A DNA stretch of 34,193 nucleotides from GCA-020352575 sp041635475 (GTDB lineage Bacteria; Actinomycetota; Acidimicrobiia; Spongiisociales; JAENVV01), in contig JBFKVA010000017.1 in NCBI GenBank assembly GCA_041635475.1, positions 1-34,193 of the forward strand. Direction: 5' to 3'. The position numbers and the translations under genes were made by a program. Below, in pieces: positions 21,680 to 29,621 of the stretch. The notes beneath the pieces are model-generated. The model ran no database searches, had not been told where the DNA came from, and was given only the letters and a program-made list of their open reading frames with translations. Each line of letters opens with the position of its first letter. Position 1 is the stretch's first letter.

Positions 21680-22285
21680 GCTGCTCACCCAGGCGAGGAC
21701 CTGGTCGTACGTGGTGGCGATGGGGAGGTCCGTCTCGGCTGCGGCGATCGCCGGCGGTGGTCGGAAGAGGAGCCCGTGGTCGGCGGCTCGAATCATCGCC
21801 AGGTCGTTGTGGGAGTCCCCGAAGGCGAGCGTCGTGTATCCCAGGTCTCGGAACGCCTCGACGGTACGTCGCTTGCTCGCGGTCACCCTGACCTCGGTAC
21901 CCACGATCCGATCCTCGGCCACGGTGAGGCGGTGACACACAACGAACGGGGTGCCGAGCTTGGCGAAGAGCGGCTCAGCAAGTTGTTCGTAGGTGTCGGA
22001 CACGACGACAACCGGGTGGAGGGACCGCAGACGGTGGAGGAACTCGACAGCTCCCGGGAACGGCTCCATGGCCTCCACCACGCGGTAGATGTCGGAGAAC
22101 CGGATGCCCTCCCGATCGAGGATCGCCTTTCGGCCTGCCATGAGCTTGGAGTAGTCGGGTTCGTCGCGGGTCGTCCGGCGGAGTCCGTCGATCCCCGTGT
22201 GCTCGGCGAGCGTGATCCAGATCTCCGGGGTCACGACCCCCTCGAGGTCGAGGGCCACGAGATGTTGGGGAGCTGGAAGTGACAT
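21668..22285 (-). CDS. ThrH-like HAD phosphatase (phosphoserine phosphatase / homoserine phosphotransferase)
   Basis: A 205-residue HAD-superfamily enzyme. Motif I is DLEGV at residues 13-17, with Glu in place of the usual second Asp, which is characteristic of ThrH. The following PEIWITLAEHTGIDGLRRTTRDEPDY closely follows ThrH, then motif II SDTYEQ, a KRR lysine region, and motif III GDSHND. ThrH hydrolyses phosphoserine and can pass the phosphate to homoserine. The ATG at 22285 removes 45 low-complexity residues of the longer reading frame and puts motif I at the expected place. It is divergent from gyrB, with a 363-bp intergenic region. Confidence 0.85.
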   Translation of the reverse strand: MSLPAPQHLVALDLEGVVTPEIWITLAEHTGIDGLRRTTRDEPDYSKLMAGRKAILDREGIRFSDIYRVVEAMEPFPGAVEFLHRLRSLHPVVVVSDTYEQLAEPLFAKLGTPFVVCHRLTVAEDRIVGTEVRVTASKRRTVEAFRDLGYTTLAFGDSHNDLAMIRAADHGLLFRPPPAIAAAETDLPIATTYDQVLAWVSSRTA

Positions 22286-22466
22286 GGCGGACGGGCGGGG
22301 AGAGTACGGCGATTCCGCCCGTTTGGCGATTCCTCCACCACCCGCGGCCGGAGCGGGCGCGCCAGGCGGACAAGGATCCCGCGGAGGATCCCCGGACTCG
22401 GGCGAGGTTCCTTTTCCCACTCAGCGAAAGAGCCCGTGTAGAGGCAGTTTTCTCGGACCGGAGAGC

Positions 22467-22507
22467 TTCGGTTGTGGTCCCGAGTCCGGTAGAATCACAT
22501 GCATGTG
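22467..22507 (+). promoter_or_regulatory. Probable gyrB promoter with a palindrome at the start site
   Basis: TAGAAT (22490-22495) is a strong -10; a weak TTCGGT lies 17 bases upstream. Directly after it CACATGCATGTG (22496-22507) is a perfect 12-bp palindrome covering the expected transcription start. The leader to gyrB (about 145 bases) contains a GGGTCC/GGACCC hairpin and a small ORF. AAGGAA precedes the gyrB GTG. Confidence 0.5.
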
Positions 22508-22648
22508 AATTGGGTCCGGGAGGACCCGGTCCAGAGCGTCCTCCGGGCGGCTGGCCTGAGTGATCGAGCCGCCTGCTCGCCAGTCTCGTGCCACGGAACC
22601 CGCGCCCGTCGTGCGGCGGAGCTCTGACCCCCGACCAGAAGGAACCCT

Positions 22649-24565
22649 GTGACGAAGAAAGGCAACGGAAGCTACGGCGCTTCCGACATCACGGTCCTCG
22701 AAGGCCTCGACCCCGTTCGCAAGCGCCCCGGGATGTACATCGGGACGACCGGTCCCCGAGGTCTCCATCACCTCATCTGGGAGGTCGTCGACAACGCGAT
22801 CGACGAGGCGATGGCCGGGTACTGCACGAGGATCGTCGTGACCCTCCGTTCCGACGGGGGAGTCGAGGTCATCGACAACGGGCGCGGCATCCCTGTCGAG
22901 AAGCATCCGAAGACAGGCCTCCCCACCCTCGAGACGGTCCTCACCACCCTCCATGCCGGGGGCAAGTTCGAGGCAGGCGCCTACACGGTGTCCGGTGGAC
23001 TCCACGGCGTGGGGGTATCGGTGGTCAACGCGCTCTCCTCCCGCCTGGAGGCGGTCGTGACCCGCGACGGAGCCCAGTGGGAGCAGATCTTCGAGAACGG
23101 CGTCCCGGGCAAGCTGAGGAGGGTCAAGGACGCCAAACGATCCGGAACCACGATCAGGTTCTGGCCGTCGCCCGCGACGTTCACGGAGACGACGACGTTC
23201 GAGCACCGCCTGGTCACGACCCGGCTGCGCGAGATGGCCTTCCTCAACAAGGGCCTCGAGATCATCCTGCGCGACGAGCGAGAAGACGAGGAGCCGGAGA
23301 CGATCTTCAAGTACTCCCAGGGCGTCATCGACTTCGTCAAGCACCTCAACGAGAAGCGCGAGCCGACCCATGCCCGGATCATCTACTTCGAGGACACCAC
23401 CTCCGACGAGGGTGAACTCGAAGTGGCCATGCAGTGGTCGAACACGTACAACGAGAACGTCCTGTCCTTCGCCAACAACATCAACACCCACGAGGGTGGA
23501 ACCCATGAGGAAGGCTTTCGCACCGCCCTCACCAAGGCCCTCAACGAGTTCGGCAGGGCCAAGGGGATCATCAAGGACAAGGACGAGAACCTCTCCGGGG
23601 AGGACTGCCGCGAGGGCTTGACGGCAATCGTGTCCGTGAAGGTCCGCCAGCCGCAGTTCGAGGGCCAGACGAAGACGAAGCTCGGCAACAGCGAGATCAA
23701 GGGCTACGTCACCCGTCAACTCAACCGCCTGCTCCCCGAGTGGCTGGAGCGAAACTCGGGGGACGCCCGGCGGATCGTCGACAAGGCTCTCCAGGCCCAG
23801 CGTGCCCGCCTGGCCGCCCGCAAGGCCCGCGAACTCACCAGGCGCAAGAGCCTGCTCGAGTCGACGAGCCTGCCCGGGAAGCTGGCCGACTGCTCGTCGC
23901 GGACTCCGGACGAGTGCGAACTCTTCATCGTGGAGGGAGACTCGGCCGCCGGCCCCGCCAAGCAAGGCCGGGACTCCCGGGTCCAGGCCGTCCTTCCCAT
24001 CCGGGGCAAGATCCTCAACGTGGAGAAGGCCCGTCTCGCCAAGGCGCTCCAGAACAACGAGGTCCTGGCGATCATCACGGCGATGGGGACCGGCATCGGC
24101 GACGAGTTCGACATCGACAAGGCTCGGTACCACAAACTCGTCATCCTGACGGACGCCGACGTGGACGGTGCCCACATCAGGACCCTCATCCTCACGCTGC
24201 TGTTCCGGCACATGAAGGGACTCATCGAGGCGGGGTACGTCTACATCGCCGTCCCGCCCCTCTACCGGGTCCGGCTGGGGAAGAACGTCCACTACCTCGA
24301 CGACGAGCGCGCCCTCGATGCCCTGCGTGCGGCCAACCCGGGCAAGAACATCAACCCGACCCGGTTCAAGGGCTTGGGGGAAATGAACGCCGGCGAGCTG
24401 CGGGAGACGACCCTCGATCCGAACACCCGTCGTCTGGTGCGTGTCCGGGTGGAGGATGCCGCCTTCGCCGACGAGATGTTCTCCATCCTGATGGGGGACC
24501 TCGTGGCGCCCCGCAAGGAGTTCATCCAGCAGAACGCCAAGGACGTTCGGTTCCTCGACATCTAG
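22649..24565 (+). CDS. gyrB: DNA gyrase subunit B
   Basis: ATPase subunit that, with GyrA, introduces negative supercoils. The 638-residue protein shows the GHKL ATP site (EVVDNAIDEAMAG near residue 48 and DNGRGIPV), the LHAGGKFE and GGLHGVGVSVVNALS lid motifs, the TOPRIM EGDSAAG near residue 430 and DADVDGAHIRTL near residue 501, and the C-terminal RFKGLGEMN. It starts at GTG 22649. It ends three bases before gyrA, so the two subunits are made from one transcript. No intein is present in GyrB. Confidence 0.97.
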   Translation: MTKKGNGSYGASDITVLEGLDPVRKRPGMYIGTTGPRGLHHLIWEVVDNAIDEAMAGYCTRIVVTLRSDGGVEVIDNGRGIPVEKHPKTGLPTLETVLTTLHAGGKFEAGAYTVSGGLHGVGVSVVNALSSRLEAVVTRDGAQWEQIFENGVPGKLRRVKDAKRSGTTIRFWPSPATFTETTTFEHRLVTTRLREMAFLNKGLEIILRDEREDEEPETIFKYSQGVIDFVKHLNEKREPTHARIIYFEDTTSDEGELEVAMQWSNTYNENVLSFANNINTHEGGTHEEGFRTALTKALNEFGRAKGIIKDKDENLSGEDCREGLTAIVSVKVRQPQFEGQTKTKLGNSEIKGYVTRQLNRLLPEWLERNSGDARRIVDKALQAQRARLAARKARELTRRKSLLESTSLPGKLADCSSRTPDECELFIVEGDSAAGPAKQGRDSRVQAVLPIRGKILNVEKARLAKALQNNEVLAIITAMGTGIGDEFDIDKARYHKLVILTDADVDGAHIRTLILTLLFRHMKGLIEAGYVYIAVPPLYRVRLGKNVHYLDDERALDALRAANPGKNINPTRFKGLGEMNAGELRETTLDPNTRRLVRVRVEDAAFADEMFSILMGDLVAPRKEFIQQNAKDVRFLDI

Positions 24566-24568
24566 ATC

Positions 24569-27500
24569 ATGAGCGACGACACCACCACCACCCGGGATCA
24601 CTTCGTCGACAACGGGATTCCCACCGTCGACATCAACGACGAGATCGCCACCGCGTTCCTCGACTACGCCATGTCGGTCATCGTCTCCAGGGCGCTGCCC
24701 GACGTGCGGGACGGCCTGAAGCCGGTGCAGCGACGCATCGTGTACTCGATGTTCGAGGAGGGCATGCACTTCACGAGTCGCCACCGCAAGTGCGCCAACG
24801 TGGTCGGCAACGTCATGGGGCGGTACCACCCGCACTCCAACGACGCCATCTACGACGCCCTCGTCCGGCTGGGCCAGGACTTCAACACCCGGTACCAACT
24901 CATCGACCCCCAGGGCAACTTCGGGACGGTCGACGACCCCCCGGCGGCCATGCGCTACTGCGTCGTCGGCGAAACAAGGGTGAGGACGGCCGACGGGTCG
25001 ACCCCGCGTATCGACAGCCTGGTCCCGGGCGCCGAGCCGAACTCCGACACCGACATCGACATCAAGCTCCTCGATCGGCACGGGAACCCGGTCCGGGCGT
25101 CGGCGTTCTTCCACTCCGGTTCGCACGAGATCCTCGCTCTGCACACGAAGGAGGGGTTCTCGATCTCGGGGACTCACAACCACCCCGTGTTGTGCCTGAC
25201 GCCGGTCGCCGGTGTCCCCATGTTCCAGTGGCGGCTGCTCTCGGAGCTACAAGCCGGGGACCGCGTGGCCGTGGACCGATCGTCGATCGAGTCCCTCGGG
25301 GGCGGCGAGACCCACGAGTCCGATGTTGCGTTCCTGCTGGGAGCGCTCGGTGCCGAAGGCTTCGTGTCCCAGGACCGAGCCGGCTTCAACACCACGGACC
25401 AGGCGTTCTTCGAAGAGGTTGTCACAGCCTTCGACCGGACGGTTGGCGGACCCCGGTACACCACCGAGCGACTGCTGCCGTCAGGAAGGACGCTCCACGA
25501 ACTCGACGTGCACGACATGACGGCCATCCGGGCTGCGGAGGTCGGCTTCGAGGTGGGCCTGGAATCCGCCGACAAGCGGGTACCGGAGGTGGTGTGGGCA
25601 GGGTCGCCTGCCGCCAAGCGGGCGTTCCTGCAGAGCGCGTTTGAGCGAGACGGGTCGTGCTCGGCCCTCCCTGGCGGTGCTGTTCAGGTCTCGTACTCGA
25701 CTCGTAGCGAGCGGTTGGCCCAGGACCTGCAGTTGCTGTTGCTCGAGTTCGGGGCCGTGTTCAGACGTGTCACCCACCGATGTGGTGAGGTGAAGCTGGT
25801 CGTGTCAAACAGCCGCGACGCGGAGGTTTTCGGATCGCGTGTTGGCTTCTGGGGGGCCAAGCAGGCGAAGCTGCAGGACCTTCTCGGGGCGCTGCCGCCC
25901 CGCACGGGTGGTCCGTCAGGTGACGACATCCCCTTCATTGGCGAGTACATCCGGAGCATCGCCCCCCGCGGTGACCGAGAGTTCCTTGCCAATGCGGACC
26001 GGGTGGAACGCCGGGATGACGGCGCGGGGATCCTCGCTGGGGTCAGGGACCCGGAGGCGCTCTCCGTGGTTGCCCCGATCGTCGAAGCAGGCTACTTCTA
26101 CGCGACGGTGGACAGGGTTGAACCCGCCGGGGTTGCACCCGTCTACTCGGTGCGCGTGGACTCCGAGGACCACGCATTCCTTGCCAATGGTCTTGTCAAT
26201 CACAACACCGAGTGCCGCCTCTCGGGGCTCTCCAAGTTCCTCACGGAGGGAATCAACGAGGACACGGTCGAGTACGAACCGAACTACGACGGCGAGTACC
26301 AGCAACCTTCGGTGTTGCCCAGCCGGTTCCCCAACCTTCTCGTGAACGGATCGACGGGGATCGCGGTGGGCATGGCCACCAACATGCCACCCCACAACCT
26401 CAACGAGGTCATCGCCGCGGTCACGTTCGCCCTCGACAACCCGGACGCCCCCGCCGAGGCCTACCTGGACTTCGTGAAGGGTCCCGACTTCCCCACAGGC
26501 GGCCTCATCGTCGGCCGGAGGGGCATCCAGGACGCACTCCTCACCGGCCGCGGTTCGGTGAAGGTGCGGGCGGTGACGGAGATGGAGGAACTTCCGCGGG
26601 GCAGGACGGCGATCGTCGTGCGCGAACTCCCGTACATGGTGTCCCAGGACCGGGTCCTCGAGAAGATCGCCGGCCTCGTCAACGACAAGAAGCTCACGGG
26701 GATCTCGGACCTGCGCAACGAGTCGAGCGAACGGGCGGGCACCCGCCTCGTCATCGAACTGAAGCGCGACGCGGTCCCCCAGGTGGTGCTCAACCAACTC
26801 TTCAAGATGACACAACTCCAGGACACCTTCGGGGTGAACAACGTCGCGCTGGTCGACGGTGTGCCGCGGACCCTCAACCTGGCGGAGATGATCGGCTACT
26901 ACGTCGACCACCAGATGGAGGTCATCGAGCGCCGTACCCGGTTCCGCCTCCAGAAGGCCAAGGATCGCGCCCACATCGTCGAGGGGCTTCTCATCGCCCT
27001 CGACAACATCGACGAGGTGGTCCAGATCATTCGGGGATCCCAGGACGTCGAGAACGCCCGGGAGCGACTCATGGACCGTTTTGGGCTCTCGGAGGTCCAG
27101 TCGCAGCACATCCTCAACATGCCACTGCGGCGTCTCACCGCCCTCGAGACCGACGAACTGCGGGCCGAGTACCGAGACCTCATGGACCTCATCACCGAAC
27201 TCGAGGGCATTCTTCTGGACCCGGCCCGCCGCCGGGCGATCATCGCCGAGGAACTCGAGGAGATCCGCCAGAAGTACGGAGACGACCGCAGGTCCCTGAT
27301 CATCCCTGATGACGGTGACATGACGCTCGAGGACCTCATTGCCGACGACGACCTCATCATCACGGTGTCCACCAACGGGTACATCAAGTCGGTCAAGTCC
27401 AACGTCTACCGGTCCCAGGGGAGAGGCGGGAGAGGGGTCATCGCCGCCGAACTGCGGGAGGACGACATCGTCGACGCCATGATCCACACGTCCTCGCACC

Positions 27501-28276
27501 AGAACCTGCTGTTCTTCACGAACAAGGGCCTCGTCCATCGGATCAAGGCCCATCAGATCCCAGTGCAGACCCGCACCGGCAAGGGTGTCGTCGCCCAGGC
27601 CGTCCTTCCCCTCGAGCCGGACGAGCACATCCAGGCGGTGATCGACACGAAGGACTTCTCCGAAGCGGAGTACCTGACGGTCATCACCAAACTCGGCGTT
27701 GCCAAGAAGACGGAATTCGCCGAGTACGACAGCCGGCAGGCGTCGATCATCGCCATCCGGCTGCAGGAAGACGACGAGGTGGTGGCGGTGCGAGCCACCA
27801 GCGGCGAGAACGAGGTGCTGCTCTTCACCTCCGATGGCATGGGAATCCGGTTCGCCGAGTCGGACCTGCGCCCGATGGGCAGGGCCACCCAGGGCGTCCG
27901 GGGCATCCGCCTGCGAGAAGGGGACACCGTCGTGGCGGCCGCTTCGTCGAACGACGGGGAGGAGATCCTGCTCCTTTCGTCCGGCGGGTACGGGAAGAGG
28001 ACCGCCCTGGAGCACTTCCGCGCCCAGAAGCGGGGCGGGATCGGAGTGAAGGCGATGAAGCTCACCCGGGTGCGGGGAACGCTGATCGGGGCCAGGGCGG
28101 TGAGTCCCGACGACGAGATCTTCGTCATCAACACGTCGGGGGTGGGGATCCGCACCGCCGTGAAGCAGATCTCTCGGCAGAAGCGAGAGGCGACCGGTGT
28201 CCGCGTGATGAACCTCGAGGGCGACGACCGCATCGCCGCCTTTGCCATCGTTCCCACCGACGACGCCGTGGCCTGA
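24569..28276 (+). CDS. gyrA: DNA gyrase subunit A interrupted by an in-frame intein
   Basis: The 1235-residue precursor gives an 819-residue GyrA after protein splicing. The N extein runs to the catalytic Tyr130 in AAMRY; residues 131-546 are an intein; the C extein resumes with TECRLS. The winged-helix and tower regions follow, then six-bladed C-terminal repeats with the GyrA box as QGRGGRG near residue 950. The quinolone-region helix reads YHPHSNDAIYD (86-96), unlike the usual HPHGDSA/HPHGDAS. The loop to the catalytic Tyr (GTVDDPPAAMRY) is one residue shorter than in E. coli or B. subtilis. Other extein blocks such as PSRFPNLLVNG and GIAVGMATNMPPHNL are normal. No Shine-Dalgarno is evident; coupling to gyrB is likely. 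Confidence 0.96.
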   Translation: MSDDTTTTRDHFVDNGIPTVDINDEIATAFLDYAMSVIVSRALPDVRDGLKPVQRRIVYSMFEEGMHFTSRHRKCANVVGNVMGRYHPHSNDAIYDALVRLGQDFNTRYQLIDPQGNFGTVDDPPAAMRYCVVGETRVRTADGSTPRIDSLVPGAEPNSDTDIDIKLLDRHGNPVRASAFFHSGSHEILALHTKEGFSISGTHNHPVLCLTPVAGVPMFQWRLLSELQAGDRVAVDRSSIESLGGGETHESDVAFLLGALGAEGFVSQDRAGFNTTDQAFFEEVVTAFDRTVGGPRYTTERLLPSGRTLHELDVHDMTAIRAAEVGFEVGLESADKRVPEVVWAGSPAAKRAFLQSAFERDGSCSALPGGAVQVSYSTRSERLAQDLQLLLLEFGAVFRRVTHRCGEVKLVVSNSRDAEVFGSRVGFWGAKQAKLQDLLGALPPRTGGPSGDDIPFIGEYIRSIAPRGDREFLANADRVERRDDGAGILAGVRDPEALSVVAPIVEAGYFYATVDRVEPAGVAPVYSVRVDSEDHAFLANGLVNHNTECRLSGLSKFLTEGINEDTVEYEPNYDGEYQQPSVLPSRFPNLLVNGSTGIAVGMATNMPPHNLNEVIAAVTFALDNPDAPAEAYLDFVKGPDFPTGGLIVGRRGIQDALLTGRGSVKVRAVTEMEELPRGRTAIVVRELPYMVSQDRVLEKIAGLVNDKKLTGISDLRNESSERAGTRLVIELKRDAVPQVVLNQLFKMTQLQDTFGVNNVALVDGVPRTLNLAEMIGYYVDHQMEVIERRTRFRLQKAKDRAHIVEGLLIALDNIDEVVQIIRGSQDVENARERLMDRFGLSEVQSQHILNMPLRRLTALETDELRAEYRDLMDLITELEGILLDPARRRAIIAEELEEIRQKYGDDRRSLIIPDDGDMTLEDLIADDDLIITVSTNGYIKSVKSNVYRSQGRGGRGVIAAELREDDIVDAMIHTSSHQNLLFFTNKGLVHRIKAHQIPVQTRTGKGVVAQAVLPLEPDEHIQAVIDTKDFSEAEYLTVITKLGVAKKTEFAEYDSRQASIIAIRLQEDDEVVAVRATSGENEVLLFTSDGMGIRFAESDLRPMGRATQGVRGIRLREGDTVVAAASSNDGEEILLLSSGGYGKRTALEHFRAQKRGGIGVKAMKLTRVRGTLIGARAVSPDDEIFVINTSGVGIRTAVKQISRQKREATGVRVMNLEGDDRIAAFAIVPTDDAVA
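24959..26206 (+). other. GyrA intein with LAGLIDADG homing endonuclease
   Basis: A 416-residue intein inserted between Tyr130 and Thr of GyrA, the site used by mycobacterial GyrA inteins. Intein numbering: Cys1 in CVVGETRVRT (block A); THNHP with T72 and H75 (block B); endonuclease motifs LLGALGAEGF with Glu133 (block C) and FLQSAFERDG with Asp231 (block E), both acidic positions present; block F VYSVRVDSEDHAFLANG; and the C-terminal His415-Asn416 followed by extein Thr. All residues needed for splicing are visible, and the endonuclease may be active. The reading frame is intact. My impression is that T-ending codons are more frequent here than in the flanking gyrA. Confidence 0.95.
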
Positions 28277-28309
28277 GTGGCAGTTCCCAGACCCACATGG
28301 ATCGGGCCG

Positions 28310-28326
28310 GCCGGCGCAGCGCCGGC
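28310..28326 (+). terminator. Hairpin after gyrA
   Basis: GCCGGCGC-A-GCGCCGGC is a GC-only palindrome 33 bases after the gyrA stop. No T tract. A possible terminator; the 116-bp gap otherwise contains a TACACT hexamer (28357-28362) that may serve the next gene. No tRNA is present here. Confidence 0.35.
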
Positions 28327-28392
28327 GCCCGTCCCGTTCGTTGGGCACGCCGTCGGTACACTGGACGGGCCCGCTCTTCGTAGGCGTCACCA

Positions 28393-28869
28393 ATGACCCA
28401 AGTCCGGCGTGTCCGCCGCATCATCCGCAAGTTCGACCCGTGGACGGTCCTCAAGGTGTCGTTCGTCCTCTACCTCGTCACCGCCCTGGCCATCCTGTTG
28501 GGACTCGTCATCTTCTGGACCCTGGTGCGCACGGCGGGGATCCCCCAGATGATCGAGACCACCATCTCGTCGATCGGGCTGTTCTCCGACGTGAACATCA
28601 TCCCGCCCGAGGAGCAGTTGTTCCGGGCTGCCGTCTTCCTCGGGATCGCCTGGGCCGTCGTCATGACGGGCTTCACGACCCTGGGAGCGGTGCTCTACAA
28701 CCTCATCTCGGACGTTGTCGGGGGCATCGAGGTCGTCGTGCTCGAAGAGACGATGGGACCGCCCGTGGTGGCCCAACCGGCCCCGGTGCCGGTGATCGCG
28801 CCCGTCGAAGTGCCCGAGAGTGATGAGGTCGACAGGGCGATAGCCGACATCCCCACCGAAGCGATGTGA
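28393..28869 (+). CDS. DUF3566 two-helix membrane protein
   Basis: A 158-residue protein with a basic N terminus (RRVRRIIRKFDPWTVLKVS), transmembrane helices at about 22-46 and 78-101, the DUF3566-like ISSIGLFSDV loop and the GAVLYNLISDVVGGIEV segment that closes the domain, then a Pro/Val-rich cytoplasmic tail. DUF3566 proteins sit directly after gyrA across actinobacteria (mycobacterial Rv0007). The molecular role is not established. The position strongly supports the assignment. Confidence 0.88.
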   Translation: MTQVRRVRRIIRKFDPWTVLKVSFVLYLVTALAILLGLVIFWTLVRTAGIPQMIETTISSIGLFSDVNIIPPEEQLFRAAVFLGIAWAVVMTGFTTLGAVLYNLISDVVGGIEVVVLEETMGPPVVAQPAPVPVIAPVEVPESDEVDRAIADIPTEAM

Positions 28870-28878
28870 CGGGGGCCG

Positions 28879-29382
28879 TCAGGCGCGTTCGGCCACCGAG
28901 AGTCCGGCCAGGTACGCCGCGTCCAACTCGCTGATCCCGCGTGCCGCGGCGAGGATGGGCGATGCCACGACGATTGCCTCGAGGAACCGGGCGTCGTCGA
29001 CCACTGCCAACGTCACCCGGGCATTGCCCGCCATGGCCGCGGCGTGGGCCCCTTTCACGGGGGCGATGAGCATCTCATCGTCGTCACGGGCCCACGTCGG
29101 TCCGACCGGGGGCGGGAACACAGCCGCCGTGCCCGCAGAAAGCGGTGGTTCGGAGACGGTGGCTGCCCGCACATCGGCGGGTGATCCCGACCGGCGTTCG
29201 ACATCCCGGCCCAGCAGCATGGCCAAGTGGGTGGTTGGGGTGCGGGGGAGGGCGATGTCATCACCGCCGATGGCGGCGGTCCGGGTGGCTGTGTCGTCGA
29301 TGGTGACGTCGGGGAACGCCGCGAGCACCCGTTTGACCCGGAGGAGGAGACGGTCGTCGGTGAGGGTGAGGGCCACCCTCAC
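28879..29382 (-). CDS. Hypothetical 167-residue protein
   Basis: I do not recognise this protein. It starts at a GTG overlapping the stop of the 41-residue gene (GTGA), which argues that it is real. It opens with ALTLTDDRLLLRVKRVLAAF, then strands and helices with a Pro-rich centre (VFPPPVGPTW). No transmembrane helix, signal or metal motif is visible. It is convergent with the DUF3566 gene, nine bases apart. A plus-strand reading frame in the same region is judged a shadow because it has a compositionally biased, motif-free translation. Confidence 0.6.
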   Translation of the reverse strand: MRVALTLTDDRLLLRVKRVLAAFPDVTIDDTATRTAAIGGDDIALPRTPTTHLAMLLGRDVERRSGSPADVRAATVSEPPLSAGTAAVFPPPVGPTWARDDDEMLIAPVKGAHAAAMAGNARVTLAVVDDARFLEAIVVASPILAAARGISELDAAYLAGLSVAERA

Positions 29383-29504
29383 GAAGAGTCGGCCGGTTTC
29401 CAGATCTCGTCGCCGGGCATCGGCAACTGTCGCTGCCCCTGGATGAGCTTGGCAACGCCGAAGACGGCAGCGGCCGCGAGGAGGAGTTTGAAGAAGCCTT
29501 TCAT
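29379..29504 (-). CDS. 41-residue single-helix membrane protein
   Basis: MKGFFKLLLAAAAVFGVAKLIQGQ is a basic start followed by one transmembrane helix (about residues 5-20); the remaining 17 residues are polar and end KPADSS. The ATG follows a TAGGAT hexamer by seven bases, and the stop overlaps the next gene by four bases. The function is unknown. Coupled small membrane protein plus soluble partner is the likely arrangement. Confidence 0.6.
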   Translation of the reverse strand: MKGFFKLLLAAAAVFGVAKLIQGQRQLPMPGDEIWKPADSS

Positions 29505-29511
29505 GGGACGA

Positions 29512-29517
29512 ATCCTA
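29512..29517 (-). promoter_or_regulatory. Probable -10 element, leaderless start of the 41-residue gene
   Basis: TAGGAT on the minus strand, seven bases before ATG 29504, separating this two-gene unit from cobO. Confidence 0.45.
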
Positions 29518-29621
29518 CGATGCTTCCGGATGTGTGGGGTGGGTGCGGGTCCGGCAGGGTGACTTGGAGATCCGACGACGCTGCGCCGCATGTCATCGCG
29601 CTCCCCTCGCCTCGGACACCA

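Noticed and set aside
22421..25183. A 920-residue minus-strand open frame across gyrB and the start of the intein
   Set aside because: It is antisense to strongly conserved gyrB/gyrA and has an Asp/Val/Gly/Arg-biased translation with no recognisable domain; long shadows are expected in GC-rich DNA.
25982..26189. A 13-bp repeat TTCCTTGCCAATG at both positions inside the intein
   Set aside because: Both encode FLAN; the second is the normal block G approach and the first may be coincidence. No insertion-sequence structure.
28277..28392. Possible tRNA-Ile/tRNA-Ala after gyrA as in mycobacteria
   Set aside because: The gap is 116 bp, contains a GC hairpin and shows no T-loop or acceptor stem pairing.
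25916..28393. An 825-residue minus-strand open frame across gyrA
   Set aside because: Same reason: antisense to conserved gyrA and without motifs.
28955..29446. A plus-strand frame opposite the 167-residue gene
   Set aside because: Compositionally biased; the minus-strand frame has a coupled start and a plausible amino-acid pattern.
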